Under the pieces are notes generated by a model. That model had not been told where the DNA came from. It ran no database searches and saw only the letters and a list, made by a program, of their open reading frames with translations. From Chitinophagaceae bacterium (GTDB lineage Bacteria; Bacteroidota; Bacteroidia; Chitinophagales; Chitinophagaceae), in contig JAIEMK010000007.1 in assembly GCA_019752295.1 (NCBI GenBank), forward strand, positions 124,001-188,000: 64,000 nt of DNA, read 5' to 3'. Below are positions 46,701-54,313 of this stretch, one piece after another. How positions within the stretch are numbered: position 1 is the first letter of the stretch; every line of letters begins with the position of its first letter. A program made the position numbers and the translations under genes.

Positions 46701-48093
46701 CATTCAACTCAGTTATTCTGCAAATTTCAGAAGTCGGGTTCCGGGATATATGGATAGTTCAAAAATATTGGGACAGAATTGGGGCAGTATGCAACCGGGC
46801 TTAGATTATATTTTTGGAAGGCAGCCTGATACCAGTTGGTTGAATAAAAAATATAGTCAGGGTTTGATTACCAAAGACAGCACATTCAACTATCTATATC
46901 GTCAGAACTTCGAACAAAAATTGGGTATTACGGCGCAGATTGAACCGATCAGAGAATTATTGATCGATATCAATCTCGATAAATCATTTACAAAAGAGTA
47001 TTCAGAACTGTACAAGGATACGGCTGGCTTTGGCAGGGCAGAGCACCTCAATCCATTGTCTTCAGGAGGCTTCAGCGTTTCCTATATTGCTTTCAATACT
47101 TTATTTGGAAAACAAAATCCCAATGAAGTTTCACAAACTTTCAAAACTTTCGAAGCAAATCGTCTTATTATTTCAAATAGGGTAGCAAGCGAAAATCCTT
47201 ACTGGCAATCATTACCTGCGGGACAAAAGTTTTTACCCGATGGATATGCAAGAGGATATAACAGGTATTCGCAAGATGTAATTTTACCTGCATTCTTTGC
47301 GGCCTATACGGGTAAAGATCCATTGAGTATTGCACTATTGAAACAATCAAATGCCAATATCAGGTCCAATCCGTTTAGTGGTATCTTACCCAAACCTAAC
47401 TGGCGCATGACTTATACGGGTTTAACAAAAATACCTGCACTGGCATCTATCTTTAGCGCAATTACCATATCGCACGGATATAATGGAACACTGAGTATGA
47501 ATAGTTATACCAGTGCCTTATTATATCGCGATCCTTTTAGGCTGGGGGCGCCTTCGTTTATTGATACGGTTAGCGGTAATTATATTCCTTATTTTCTGGT
47601 TCCAAATATTACAATGCAGGAGCAGTTTGTGCCATTAATTGGTGTAGAAATTACGACCAATAAAAAACTAAGCCTGAAATTCGAATACAAGAAAAGCAGA
47701 ACACTGAGTATGAGCTTGATCGATTATCAGTTGAGCGAAAGCAGAAGTACTGAATGGACTTTTGGTGGCGCCTGGCGTAAGAGGGGAGTAAACCTTCCTT
47801 TCAAACTTCCTGGAATGAAAGCAAAAAAATTGAGTAATGATCTGAATTTGAAGCTCGATCTTTCTGTTCGGGATGTTGCAACAAGCAATAGCAGGCTCGA
47901 TCAAAGCAATGCATATGGAACAGGCGGACAAAAAGAAATTATGATACAGCCGGCAATTGACTATGTAATCAATAACCGCATTAATATTAAGTTCTTCTTC
48001 GATCAGCGCAGGGTGATACCTTATATTTCTACATCAGCACCCATTACCAATACAAGGGCGGGGGTGAATGTAAGGATATCGTTGGCGCAATAA
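40780..48093 (+). CDS. sprA: SprA/Sov, type IX secretion outer-membrane translocon
   Basis: 2437 residues from a TTG start giving a signal peptide (ASVMGVLIFLFCDLHSMAQ). SprA is the giant 36-strand barrel through which type IX cargo crosses the outer membrane. Family segments I recognise are FDRIFGVSDKGMKVDIRPSG, RKNGGFDFDMNANLAVNAN, the beta-rich central body with FGGSG-like and RLSEID patterns (VWVNELRLSEIDEHGGWAAL), and GGLGYTYIGQ. The protein is within the usual SprA size range. Its presence shows the cell has a type IX secretion system, although no cargo with a CTD is in this window. A heptad/block-B repeat follows the stop. Confidence 0.95.
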   Translation: MKLTASVMGVLIFLFCDLHSMAQQRDSLHYPISDRRADGFSTVNKNPFSIRDTSLIKQQIEYDPKLQQYVIVEKIGNKIYRTPTTLSFEEFWRIQSKQSENNYFKKRADALAALNEKTKRPPMKVHTSLFDRIFGVSDKGMKVDIRPSGEVNVMAGYQGQNIKNPTLPERARKNGGFDFDMNANLAVNANIGEKLKFPLNYNTQSNLGFDNQIKLDYKGKDDEIIKSIEAGNISYQSRGTLIPSTQNLFGIKTQLQFGKVFITGALANQRSQKQSLGLQGGAATQSFQKRLDDYEENRHFLVAQYFKNNFNKTMSNLPVVNTQVQVQRIEVWVTNRNGATTDARDIVGFMDLAEPSPYNPVITSLTSNPLPFNGANNLYSSLVNDPTARNPSRINSILFAKGLRPVDDYEKTFARKLSPNEYYFNPQAGFVSVNSQLQSDEVLAVAYQYTYNGKVYQVGEFSQDVALDSTKGVQKVLMLKLLKATSQRIELPLWGLMMKNVYSLDMFGGIQREDFKLNVLYEEPSGGLKRYLPETSPAVGGQPLLRILNLDRLNSRNDPQPDGVFDYVEGFTILPQLGRVVFPVLEPFGRDLEALAFNGMPAAIKKKYVFYQLYDSIKAIAQTYANLNRFVMQGTVKSSGGSEISLNTFNIPQGSVSVTAGGQILREGMDYVVDYNLGTVKILNQAILSSNVPVKVNFENNAGFGMQQRGFAALRLDYIASKKLSIGTSMMRLGERPFFTKMGYGEDPIRNTMYGLDFSYKSELPGLTRFLNRLPYYNTKAKSFVTAYGEAAILKPGHPPQIGKGNQGLIYIDDFEASKTSIDLRFPFVSWALASTPQGNPKFPEAVLSDSIDYNFNRAKLAWYNIEPNLQDKNSPGNPLRKNVAELSDPRVRQIYTNELFPQRTTNITDVQASTFDLAYYPTERGPYNFESRATQIDANGKLKNPANRWGGLMRAIDQTDFETGNVEFIEFWIQDPFIKSPGSKGGKMYLNFGNVSEDILKDGKRFYENGMNTPTINAAVDSSSTWGRTPVNPIQITQAFSNDPNDRAYQDVGLDGLDDAGEKAKKGYVLDRLAANFGTSSPVYQNTLKDPSSDNYKWYRDQSFDAAGTGILGRYKNFNNPQGNSPIATTNGIFTSAATLYPDNEDLNRDNTLNETEAYYEYEIELKPGMDVGLTKYITDKKRVTVNSADGIVRQENWFLFRVPIKGYSKRVGGIPDFKSIRFMRMYLSDFEDSVVLRFARMDLVRNQWRQFTYNLDTTGSYTPINTSTGTSFNTLSVNLEENSSRQPVNYLIPPGIERVQQLSNNGINLLQNEQSISLQLHNLFSGDSRAIFKTMNLDMRQYGKLSMFIHAESVTGQRALRDGDINAVIRIGQDFLNNYYEIKIPLNITAPGTYAKGQELKVWPAENNLDFSLRDLIDLKLKRNAAAAPLNNIFREVIGNKTFSVMGNPNLGEVRGFLIAIENPYKVDGPIANTEVWVNELRLSEIDEHGGWAALGRVDFTLADLGSVSVSANTHTQGFGTIEQRVNERARENLFQFDAAANINAGKLVPKEARLSMPIYASISRTIRTPQYDPYDKDILYSEKLLSMPGKRDSIRNAAVDQTTIKTINFTNVRVAPAGVKTGLFKLSNFDFSYSYTQTSQSSPVIQENKVTRHRGGLGYTYIGQSKYVEPLKRLIRSKSAWLAWLRDFNFNLHPSLLSFRADVNRQFGEYVPRIVNTYDSKIERVDTTYDKYFTYDRFYNMQWDLSRKLNFNFTATNNARVDEPSGRLDTKEKRDSVRSNFINGGRNTLYQQRASLNWDIPLSKLPITDWISARYSYSTSYNWIGASRVAINLGNTLENSQENNLNTQFNFGNLYAKSKWYRAIDNIPMPKPKAPATSVDAKNKKGKNKGNMLNGTNVQNSQQPNALGFTVPTKEEALKGLTGKLRYEALLKWRQQKRDERTALRIAKANEPIELNGFQRGLGKFITMVKTIQLSYSANFRSRVPGYMDSSKILGQNWGSMQPGLDYIFGRQPDTSWLNKKYSQGLITKDSTFNYLYRQNFEQKLGITAQIEPIRELLIDINLDKSFTKEYSELYKDTAGFGRAEHLNPLSSGGFSVSYIAFNTLFGKQNPNEVSQTFKTFEANRLIISNRVASENPYWQSLPAGQKFLPDGYARGYNRYSQDVILPAFFAAYTGKDPLSIALLKQSNANIRSNPFSGILPKPNWRMTYTGLTKIPALASIFSAITISHGYNGTLSMNSYTSALLYRDPFRLGAPSFIDTVSGNYIPYFLVPNITMQEQFVPLIGVEITTNKKLSLKFEYKKSRTLSMSLIDYQLSESRSTEWTFGGAWRKRGVNLPFKLPGMKAKKLSNDLNLKLDLSVRDVATSNSRLDQSNAYGTGGQKEIMIQPAIDYVINNRINIKFFFDQRRVIPYISTSAPITNTRAGVNVRISLAQ

Positions 48094-48094
48094 A

Positions 48095-48145
48095 ATTCAA
48101 AAGTCAAAATTCAAAAGTCAAAAGTCAAAATTCAAAATTCAAAAA
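48095..48145 (+). repeat. TCAAAAG/TCAAAAT heptad tract after the sprA stop
   Basis: About seven heptads start 2 bases after the sprA stop (48091-48093) in the sense orientation, then block B copy 4 at 48159-48215. A palindrome TTCAAAATTTGAA follows near 48226-48238. Confidence 0.85.
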
Positions 48146-48158
48146 TAAATGAAGCACA

Positions 48159-48215
48159 AAATCTGCGCAAATCAGTTTTATCGGCGTCATCTGTGTGCCA
48201 TAAAAGTAGCCTTGA
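48159..48215 (+). repeat. Dispersed intergenic repeat, block B copy 4
   Basis: Pattern AAAATCTGCGC-AAATCAGTTTTATCGGCGTC-ATCTGTGTGCC-ATAAAAGTAGCC. It has the same layout as the other three copies and lies at the 3' end of sprA. Confidence 0.85.
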
Positions 48216-48258
48216 GATAGAAAAATTCAAAATTTGAATGCTCAAAATATCCCTGCAC

Positions 48259-49590
48259 TTAATTCTTCTTCCAAGCCCACTTCCACATTTCTTTCCAGGT
48301 AATTTTTTTACCGTACATCAAGATCCCCGTTCTATAAATTTTTGCAGCTACCCAGGTGGTACCGAGGAAGCCGAGGATGAGAAATACGACGCTTAGAATT
48401 AGTTGAAAATAAGTTACCCCCTCAGGTACTCCGTGCGCAACTCTTGCCATCATTACAATGGGGGAGGTAAGCGGGAATAAGCTTCCGAAAATGGCTAAAG
48501 TACTATTGGGATCATTCACGGCTTTCATCATGATAACAATTGCGAAAATGATCGGCATGGTGATTGGCAATAATAAACTTTGAGCATCTTGCGGATCTTC
48601 ATTCACTGCACTTCCAACAGCCGCAAACAAAGATGAATACAGAAGGTAGCCCCCGATAAAATAAAAAATAAAACAACCGATGATAAATGGAAAATTAATA
48701 GAGTTCAATCCACTCATAACACCTGCTAAAGCGCCACTACTTTTAACTGCTTGTGCTGCCTGCATTCCTGCAGGTTGAATGGGTTGCCCCTGCATGGATT
48801 CCACTACCGAAGGAAATAGCATGGCGATGGCAAACTGCAACCCAAATACCAATATTATCCAAATAATAAATTGAACCAAACCTACTGCTCCGATTCCAAA
48901 TATTTTTCCCATCATCAGTTGAAAAGGTTTCACGCTGCTAATAATTACTTCTGCAATGCGACTAACTTTTTCTTCCATTACGCCGCGCATTACCATGGTG
49001 CCATAAATGAACAAAATAATATAGATCATAAAACCAGAGATCATACCAACAGCATAGCTGACACCTACCTTGGCATCATTTTCTGTTTTTCCACCGGCAG
49101 ATGAATATTGGATGTATTCTTTTTCTTGTTGTAAGCTGTCTAATTGTGCCCGAGTAATGTTGAAGTTTGCAAGCCGTTTCTCCTCAAGTGCTTTGTTGAT
49201 ACTTGATTGAATCTTTTCTCTTGTCATCAATCCTACTGCCTTTCCAGAACGGAATCGCAGCGAATCTTTACCATCCAGTGTAAATGTTGCTGGAACATAA
49301 AGATAGGCTTCATAAGTTTTTTGATCAATTGCATTTTGCAGAGCTGCTGTATCGGATTTTACAAATTCAAATAGTACTTCATTATCCTTTGATGCGATTT
49401 TTCCATTAAAAATATTCGCCTTATCAGCAACTGCAATCCTAAAATTATCGGTTGTTTTAACAGAAAAATAAATTATCATGCCATAGAATAGGAAGATGAT
49501 CAGAGGCAATCCGATGGTTGATAAAAGAAAAGTCTTTTTTTGAACCCTTGTAAGAAATTCTCTTTGGGCTACTAAGAATATTTTGTTCAT
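48259..49590 (-). CDS. ABC-2 type transporter permease (NatB/YhaP-like)
   Basis: 443 residues: one N-terminal membrane helix (about 22-45), a soluble domain of about 130 residues, then five or six C-terminal helices (about 175-425), the NatB layout. The start MNKIFLVAQREFLTRVQKKTF and MRGVMEEKVSRIAEVIISSV are characteristic. It pairs with the ATPase gene 12 bp upstream (49603-50541), so together they form a two-gene exporter. NatAB in Bacillus exports sodium, but homologues have diverse substrates, so I leave the cargo open. Confidence 0.87.
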   Translation of the reverse strand: MNKIFLVAQREFLTRVQKKTFLLSTIGLPLIIFLFYGMIIYFSVKTTDNFRIAVADKANIFNGKIASKDNEVLFEFVKSDTAALQNAIDQKTYEAYLYVPATFTLDGKDSLRFRSGKAVGLMTREKIQSSINKALEEKRLANFNITRAQLDSLQQEKEYIQYSSAGGKTENDAKVGVSYAVGMISGFMIYIILFIYGTMVMRGVMEEKVSRIAEVIISSVKPFQLMMGKIFGIGAVGLVQFIIWIILVFGLQFAIAMLFPSVVESMQGQPIQPAGMQAAQAVKSSGALAGVMSGLNSINFPFIIGCFIFYFIGGYLLYSSLFAAVGSAVNEDPQDAQSLLLPITMPIIFAIVIMMKAVNDPNSTLAIFGSLFPLTSPIVMMARVAHGVPEGVTYFQLILSVVFLILGFLGTTWVAAKIYRTGILMYGKKITWKEMWKWAWKKN

Positions 49591-49602
49591 GTTAGTTGAT
49601 TA

Positions 49603-50541
49603 TTATGCGTTGATGGGTTGAAATGCCCTGGTTGTAGCTCTTGTTCCCTCAACCAGATTAATGAAGATTTCATTTAGCGATGGCAATAACTCGTTGAAGG
49701 ATTCTATGGTTAGTTGTTGCTCAATAAAATATTTCAAAACATCATTACTGTTTTTTCCTTCTTTGATCTTAACGGTAAGCAAATTTGCTTCCTGCTCTAC
49801 CAGTTCAAATGCATCGCTGTTAATCAATGAAGGCAATTGATGCAGCTTGATGCAATATTTATTTTCTTTGAATTGTTGTTTGACGCCGGCAACGGTTCCA
49901 TCCAGAATTTTTTGACCGAGATTAACTAAAACAATATGATCACAGATCTCTTCAACCTGCTCCATTCGGTGCGTACTGAAGATAACAGTGCATCCACGTT
50001 GCGCCAAACCATAAATTTCATCTTTAATCAGGTTGGCATTCAGTGGATCTAGTCCGCTAAACGGTTCATCCAAAATGATCAACTTAGGCTCGTGTAAAAC
50101 AGTTGTTACAAATTGTAATTTCTGGCTCATACCCTTGCTCAGGTCTTCCACTTTTTTGTTCCACCAACTTTCCATCTCAAGGCGTTTAAACCAGAACTTA
50201 ATTTTTTCGAGGGCATCGGCTTTACTCAAACCCTTTAACTGTGCTAGGTACAGGGCTTGCTCGCCAATCTTCATTTTTTTATACAGGCCTCGTTCTTCGG
50301 GCATGTAGCCGATGTTGATAATATCGTTGATGGGATCAAACTTTTTGCCGTCCAGATCTATCTCACCACTATCAGGATAAAAGATACCGGTAATCATTCT
50401 GAGTAGGGTTGTTTTTCCGGCACCATTGGGGCCCAAAAGCCCGAAAATACTGCCTTTTTCGATAGAGAAGCTTATATCATCCACCGCTTTTTGGGTAGCA
50501 TAATATTTTTTTAGATTTCTTAGCTCTAAGATTTTGCTCAT
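49603..50541 (-). CDS. ABC transporter ATP-binding protein (NatA/YhaQ-like)
   Basis: 312 residues: Walker A GPNGAGKTT (about residues 37-45), Q-loop IGYMPEERGLYKKMKIGEQ, signature LSKGMSQKLQF, Walker B LIILDEPFSGLDPLN and switch His FSTHRMEQ. The EERGLYKKMK stretch and a C-terminal extension of about 90 residues are typical of the ATPase that serves NatB/YhaP-type permeases. It is co-transcribed with the permease 12 bp downstream. GldA is the other Bacteroidota ABC ATPase with similar features, but the NatB-like partner argues against that. Confidence 0.88.
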   Translation of the reverse strand: MSKILELRNLKKYYATQKAVDDISFSIEKGSIFGLLGPNGAGKTTLLRMITGIFYPDSGEIDLDGKKFDPINDIINIGYMPEERGLYKKMKIGEQALYLAQLKGLSKADALEKIKFWFKRLEMESWWNKKVEDLSKGMSQKLQFVTTVLHEPKLIILDEPFSGLDPLNANLIKDEIYGLAQRGCTVIFSTHRMEQVEEICDHIVLVNLGQKILDGTVAGVKQQFKENKYCIKLHQLPSLINSDAFELVEQEANLLTVKIKEGKNSNDVLKYFIEQQLTIESFNELLPSLNEIFINLVEGTRATTRAFQPINA

Positions 50542-50656
50542 AAATTAGTTGTTTTCAAATCGGCTTTGCCAATTAGGATTTGCAGTTAAATTAAGTAAAT
50601 CTGAGCTGTTAGTAGTACCGTTTGAATAAATATTACAATTTCATTTCTGAAATATT

Positions 50657-50664
50657 TAGTTTTG
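50657..50664 (+). promoter_or_regulatory. Candidate -7 box (TAGTTTTG) of the phospholipase C-like gene
   Basis: TAGTTTTG fits TAnnTTTG, 22 bases before the ATG at 50687. No TTTG at standard spacing. Confidence 0.4.
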
Positions 50665-50686
50665 GCGTCTGCAAAATTTAACCCCC

Positions 50687-51688
50687 ATGGTTTCTATTCG
50701 AAAATGCTGTTTTACGCTTTGTTTTATTGCTTTCTGGCTTTTAATTAGTAGCTGGGGATTTTTGGTACACAAAACGGTTCACCAACTGGCAGTATATGAG
50801 CTGCCCAAATCCATTCAACCATTTTTTTATAAGAATATGGGTAAGTTGGTTTACGATGCCCCAAGGCCCGATATCCGCAGAAATACCGATAGCACAGAAG
50901 CCACCAAGCATTTTATTGATTTAGAAGCTTACGGAAATAATTCGGTAAATGAAATGCCCATCCATTGGAAGGATGCTGTTAAAAAATATTCTAAGGACTC
51001 CCTTTTAAAATATGGTTATGTGCCTTATCATGTGATATATATGAAAGGAAAGTTGACCGAAGCTTTTCGTTTGCAAAATAAAGACAGTATTTTATTTTAT
51101 GCCGCAGATCTGGGCCATTACATCGCCGACGCAAATGTGCCTTTACATACTACTATTAACTACGATGGTCAGTTAACGGCACAAGTTGGATTACACGGTT
51201 TATGGGAATCGATGATCCCGGAAATAGAAATAGCGAATTACGATTTGTATTCAAAGCATCATGCTACTTACTTAAGGAAACCGGATGAAGCTATTTGGAA
51301 AGCCGTAAGAAGGGCAGCAGCATTGCTTCCTGAGCTATTTGCAAAAGAGAAGGAAACCAGTGCATCTTTCAGCGATGCTCAAAAATACCGCATACAAATG
51401 CGTAGGGGAAAAGAATATAAATCCTATACGAGTGAGTTCGCAAAAGCATATGCCGCTTCGTTGAAGAATAGCATCAATCAACAATTAATTTTTTCTGCTA
51501 ACCTGATTGCTGATTTTTACTATACCGCCTGGGTAGATGCAGGTAAACCTGATTTATCTGATATCAATCGCGAATATAGCGAGGCCGATAAATCGCAATT
51601 AAAAGAAGACTTGCAGAGTTATAAACAGAATCAATTATTACCCACACAAAAATTGATGGCGAAGAAAACTGTTTTAAAAGAAGAATAA
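50687..51688 (+). CDS. Zinc-dependent phospholipase C / S1-P1 nuclease-like secreted protein
   Basis: 333 residues. Signal-like hydrophobic N-terminus (FTLCFIAFWLLISSWG), then WGFLVHKTVHQLAVYELP, HFIDLEAYG, DLGHYIADANVPLHTTINY and LHGLWESM, with the Trp and several His/Asp residues that bind the three zinc ions in the P1 nuclease/phospholipase C fold (trp-GFxxHxx...HYIxDxxxPLHxxxN...HxxWE). A secreted hydrolase acting on phospholipid or nucleic acid is expected. The 3' end lies 6 bp from that of the convergent flavoprotein gene, with a short inverted repeat AGAAGA/TCTTCT over the join. Confidence 0.85.
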   Translation: MVSIRKCCFTLCFIAFWLLISSWGFLVHKTVHQLAVYELPKSIQPFFYKNMGKLVYDAPRPDIRRNTDSTEATKHFIDLEAYGNNSVNEMPIHWKDAVKKYSKDSLLKYGYVPYHVIYMKGKLTEAFRLQNKDSILFYAADLGHYIADANVPLHTTINYDGQLTAQVGLHGLWESMIPEIEIANYDLYSKHHATYLRKPDEAIWKAVRRAAALLPELFAKEKETSASFSDAQKYRIQMRRGKEYKSYTSEFAKAYAASLKNSINQQLIFSANLIADFYYTAWVDAGKPDLSDINREYSEADKSQLKEDLQSYKQNQLLPTQKLMAKKTVLKEE

Positions 51689-51694
51689 AATCTT

Positions 51695-53293
51695 CTAATC
51701 AAGTTGCCTGAAACAACTCAGAGCAACTTTCTCTCCATCCATTGCGGCACTCACAATACCTCCTGCATAACCTGCTCCTTCGCCACAGGGATAGAGGTTT
51801 TTGATTTGCGGATGTGCTAAACTGTTATTATCTCTTGGTATACGTACTGGCGAAGAAGTTCTGCTTTCGGTAGCAACTACTACCGCTTCATTAGTGAGAT
51901 AGCCATGCATTTTTTTTCCAAAGGCTTTGAACCCTCCCTGTAAACTTTGATGAATAAATCCCGGAAGCAAATCGCTTAGATTAGTAGAAAGAATACCCGG
52001 TAAATAACTATTCTGTGGCAGGTTAGAAGAGATTTTATTATTTATAAAATCATTCATCCTTTGTGCAGGCGCAACAAATTTTCCCCCACCTGCTTTAAAA
52101 CAGGCTTGCTCAATTACCGATTGAAAATGCATTAGTAACAATGGATTTTCAGGTTCAATTTTTCGGATTTCTGGTTTATTGGTTTTATTAAAATAGGTGA
52201 TTGCATCTTTTATTGTTACCTGTACAACCATACCGCTATTGGCAAATGGATTATTGCGTTTGCTGGGGCTCCAGCCATTTACAACCAATTCTCCGGGGCT
52301 GGTAGATGCGGGAGCAATAATGCCGCCGGGACACATACAAAAACTAAATACCCCGCGTTCATTTACCTGTTCCACCAATCCATAACTGGCTGGTGGCAGA
52401 TTGGCATCGCGCGTATTGCAATGGTATTGAATGCTGTCGATCAGTGATTGAGGATGTTCTATCCGAACTCCCAGTGCAAAAGGTTTTGCTTCGATCAATA
52501 TATTTTTCTTGTGCAACAATTCAAATATGTCGCGGGCAGAATGACCTGTTGCCAGTATTACTGCCTCTGCATCGAAGCGGTTTCCGTCTGCAGTAATAAC
52601 AGAACGAATTTTATTATTTTCTAAAACAAAGTCGGTAAGTTTTTTCTCAAATAAAAACTGTCCGCCGCAATCCAAAATTTGATGGCGGATAGCAGTAATG
52701 ATATGGGGTAATTTATTAGTGCCAATATGGGGATGCGCTTCGTAGAGTACATTTTCTTCTGCACCAAATTGGTGTAATATCGATAAGATGCGGTTGATAT
52801 CGCCTCTTTTTGAACTGCGTGTGTATAATTTTCCATCGCTGTAAGTTCCGGCACCTCCTTCTCCAAAACAATAATTGCTTTCCGGGTTTACAATGCCTTC
52901 TTTATTCAGTATTGCAAGGTCTCTTCTGCGGGCGCGTACATCTTTTCCTCTTTCGAGAATAATGGGTTGCACTCCTAACTCAATTAATTGCAGTGCTGCA
53001 AAAAGTCCGGCCGGTCCTGCGCCAATAATGATTACTTTTTTAGCCGATTTTGAAACATCGGGTAATGAAATTTGCTGTAAGGGGCGATGGTGAAAAGGCT
53101 CGTCTATAAAAGCAGTAACACTCAGGTTAATCCAGACTTGTTTACTGCTTCTGGCGTCAATTGATTGGCGGGTTTTATAAAAACCGCTGATCGAATCTGC
53201 AGGTGCGCCGATGCTTTGGGCAATATAAGTTTTGATAATGCTATCTTCTAAAGCTTCTGAAGGCTTTAGTTTTAAAGTAATATCTTTTTGCAT
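51695..53293 (-). CDS. FAD-dependent oxidoreductase (COG2509 type)
   Basis: 532 residues. An N-terminal section of about 85 residues (KPSEALEDSIIKTYIAQSIG) precedes the dinucleotide motif GAGPAGLFAALQLIELG (about residues 91-108) and PIILERGKDVRARRRD. VILATGHSARDIFELL marks the second nucleotide-contact region, and NLYPCGEGAGYAGGIVSAAMDG near the end closes the FAD site. COG2509 members are uncharacterised flavoproteins often called NAD(FAD)-utilising dehydrogenases. The substrate is unknown. The DUF3127 gene is 46 bp upstream on the same strand, and the two may be co-transcribed. Confidence 0.88.
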   Translation of the reverse strand: MQKDITLKLKPSEALEDSIIKTYIAQSIGAPADSISGFYKTRQSIDARSSKQVWINLSVTAFIDEPFHHRPLQQISLPDVSKSAKKVIIIGAGPAGLFAALQLIELGVQPIILERGKDVRARRRDLAILNKEGIVNPESNYCFGEGGAGTYSDGKLYTRSSKRGDINRILSILHQFGAEENVLYEAHPHIGTNKLPHIITAIRHQILDCGGQFLFEKKLTDFVLENNKIRSVITADGNRFDAEAVILATGHSARDIFELLHKKNILIEAKPFALGVRIEHPQSLIDSIQYHCNTRDANLPPASYGLVEQVNERGVFSFCMCPGGIIAPASTSPGELVVNGWSPSKRNNPFANSGMVVQVTIKDAITYFNKTNKPEIRKIEPENPLLLMHFQSVIEQACFKAGGGKFVAPAQRMNDFINNKISSNLPQNSYLPGILSTNLSDLLPGFIHQSLQGGFKAFGKKMHGYLTNEAVVVATESRTSSPVRIPRDNNSLAHPQIKNLYPCGEGAGYAGGIVSAAMDGEKVALSCFRQLD

Positions 53294-53339
53294 ACTGTTA
53301 CTGTTAGGTGTTTATCCTAAAAAAGTATTGGAGTAGGGA

Positions 53340-53717
53340 TTAGAAAGGTAAATCATCTACTGCATCCATTGTTGGAGGCATATCGTTGTAATTAGTTGTA
53401 TCGGTTGCAGTAGAATCCTGACCAATTTTAACTGTTTCCATTCTCCATGCATCTAGGTTGGTAATGTAATTTTCTTTGCCTTCTTTTACCCACTTGGTTC
53501 CTTTAATATTAAACTGCACTTTCACTTCATCACCGATATTAAAGCGATCCACCATGGCTGTCTTATCCTGCACACACTGAAATTTTACATAATTGGTAAT
53601 AGTTCTGCCATTAATGTCTTCCGACTTTTCAATAACAAATTCTCTTGTTTTAAATGTTTCTGTTCTTTGCACGATATCAAATCGGGCTACTAATTTTCCT
53701 GTTATTTCGTAAGACAT
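53340..53717 (-). CDS. DUF3127 domain protein
   Basis: 125 residues. SYEITGKLVARFDIVQRTETFKTREFVI followed by a beta-rich body with VDRFNIGDEVKVQFNIKGTKW matches the Bacteroidota DUF3127 family, an OB-like fold that resembles single-stranded DNA-binding proteins. The acidic C-terminal tail (NDMPPTMDAVDDLPF) looks like the SSB-type interaction tip (DDLPF), which in SSB recruits repair proteins. A nucleic-acid-binding role is therefore an inference. It lies between the flavoprotein gene and the dnaA region. Confidence 0.83.
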   Translation of the reverse strand: MSYEITGKLVARFDIVQRTETFKTREFVIEKSEDINGRTITNYVKFQCVQDKTAMVDRFNIGDEVKVQFNIKGTKWVKEGKENYITNLDAWRMETVKIGQDSTATDTTNYNDMPPTMDAVDDLPF

Positions 53718-54313
53718 GATTAAGTATTTTAAAAAGCAAAACTAAGGTTATTATCTGCTTAAAAATAGAAGCCTCCTTTCTGAAAGCATGCAGATAACTA
53801 ATTGTTCGGATAAGTTGCAAAAGAATGTAGGCAATTTTTTCTGGATAGAGAAAAAATATAAAAGCATTTTTTGGGATTTCATTTTTGCTAAGTTTATTTA
53901 GAGCTGGAAATATTTGAACAAAAATTCTGGCAAAAAGCTTTTGCGAACAGTTTTTTTTCGGGCGAATATGATTTTTTTTCAACTCATTTTCCTGAATTTG
54001 GCGGAACCGAAAAAAAAAATCGGCATTCATATTTTAGTATGCTTGGGCTGTAATTCAATGGTGACGCATAAATGATATAAAATCGTCATATAATTATGAA
54101 TTCTTTAAGTCATTTTATGCATATTAATAGTGAATAATATGGCGAAATAAAAAATTTTTTTTTCAACATAAAGTGTACATATTGCAGCCCCTATTTTATT
54201 TTTTTTAACATTTCGACTTATGAAATAAAATGGATAACTTGTTGAAAAGAAATAGTGTAGCACGGAAGTTGAGAACAGAATATTATAACTCATTATAAAT
54301 AGTTCATTTTTGT
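53718..54313. other. A+T-rich region upstream of dnaA, no gene seen; possible origin
   Basis: 596 bases, with long A and T runs (for example 53900-54020 and 54150-54240). No credible gene: two - strand frames of 117 and 62 codons here lack family features. Two 7-of-9 matches to the DnaA box TTATCCACA occur on the - strand, TTATCCGAA (53805-53813) and TTATCCATT (54229-54237). A replication origin is possible beside dnaA, but the boxes are weak and origins in this phylum are not always next to dnaA. Confidence 0.3.

Noticed and set aside
53677-54030. 117-codon - strand frame upstream of dnaA, and a 62-codon frame at 54105-54293
   Set aside because: Both are composed of the A+T-rich tracts (Phe, Lys, Ile) with no conserved features; one overlaps the DUF3127 start.
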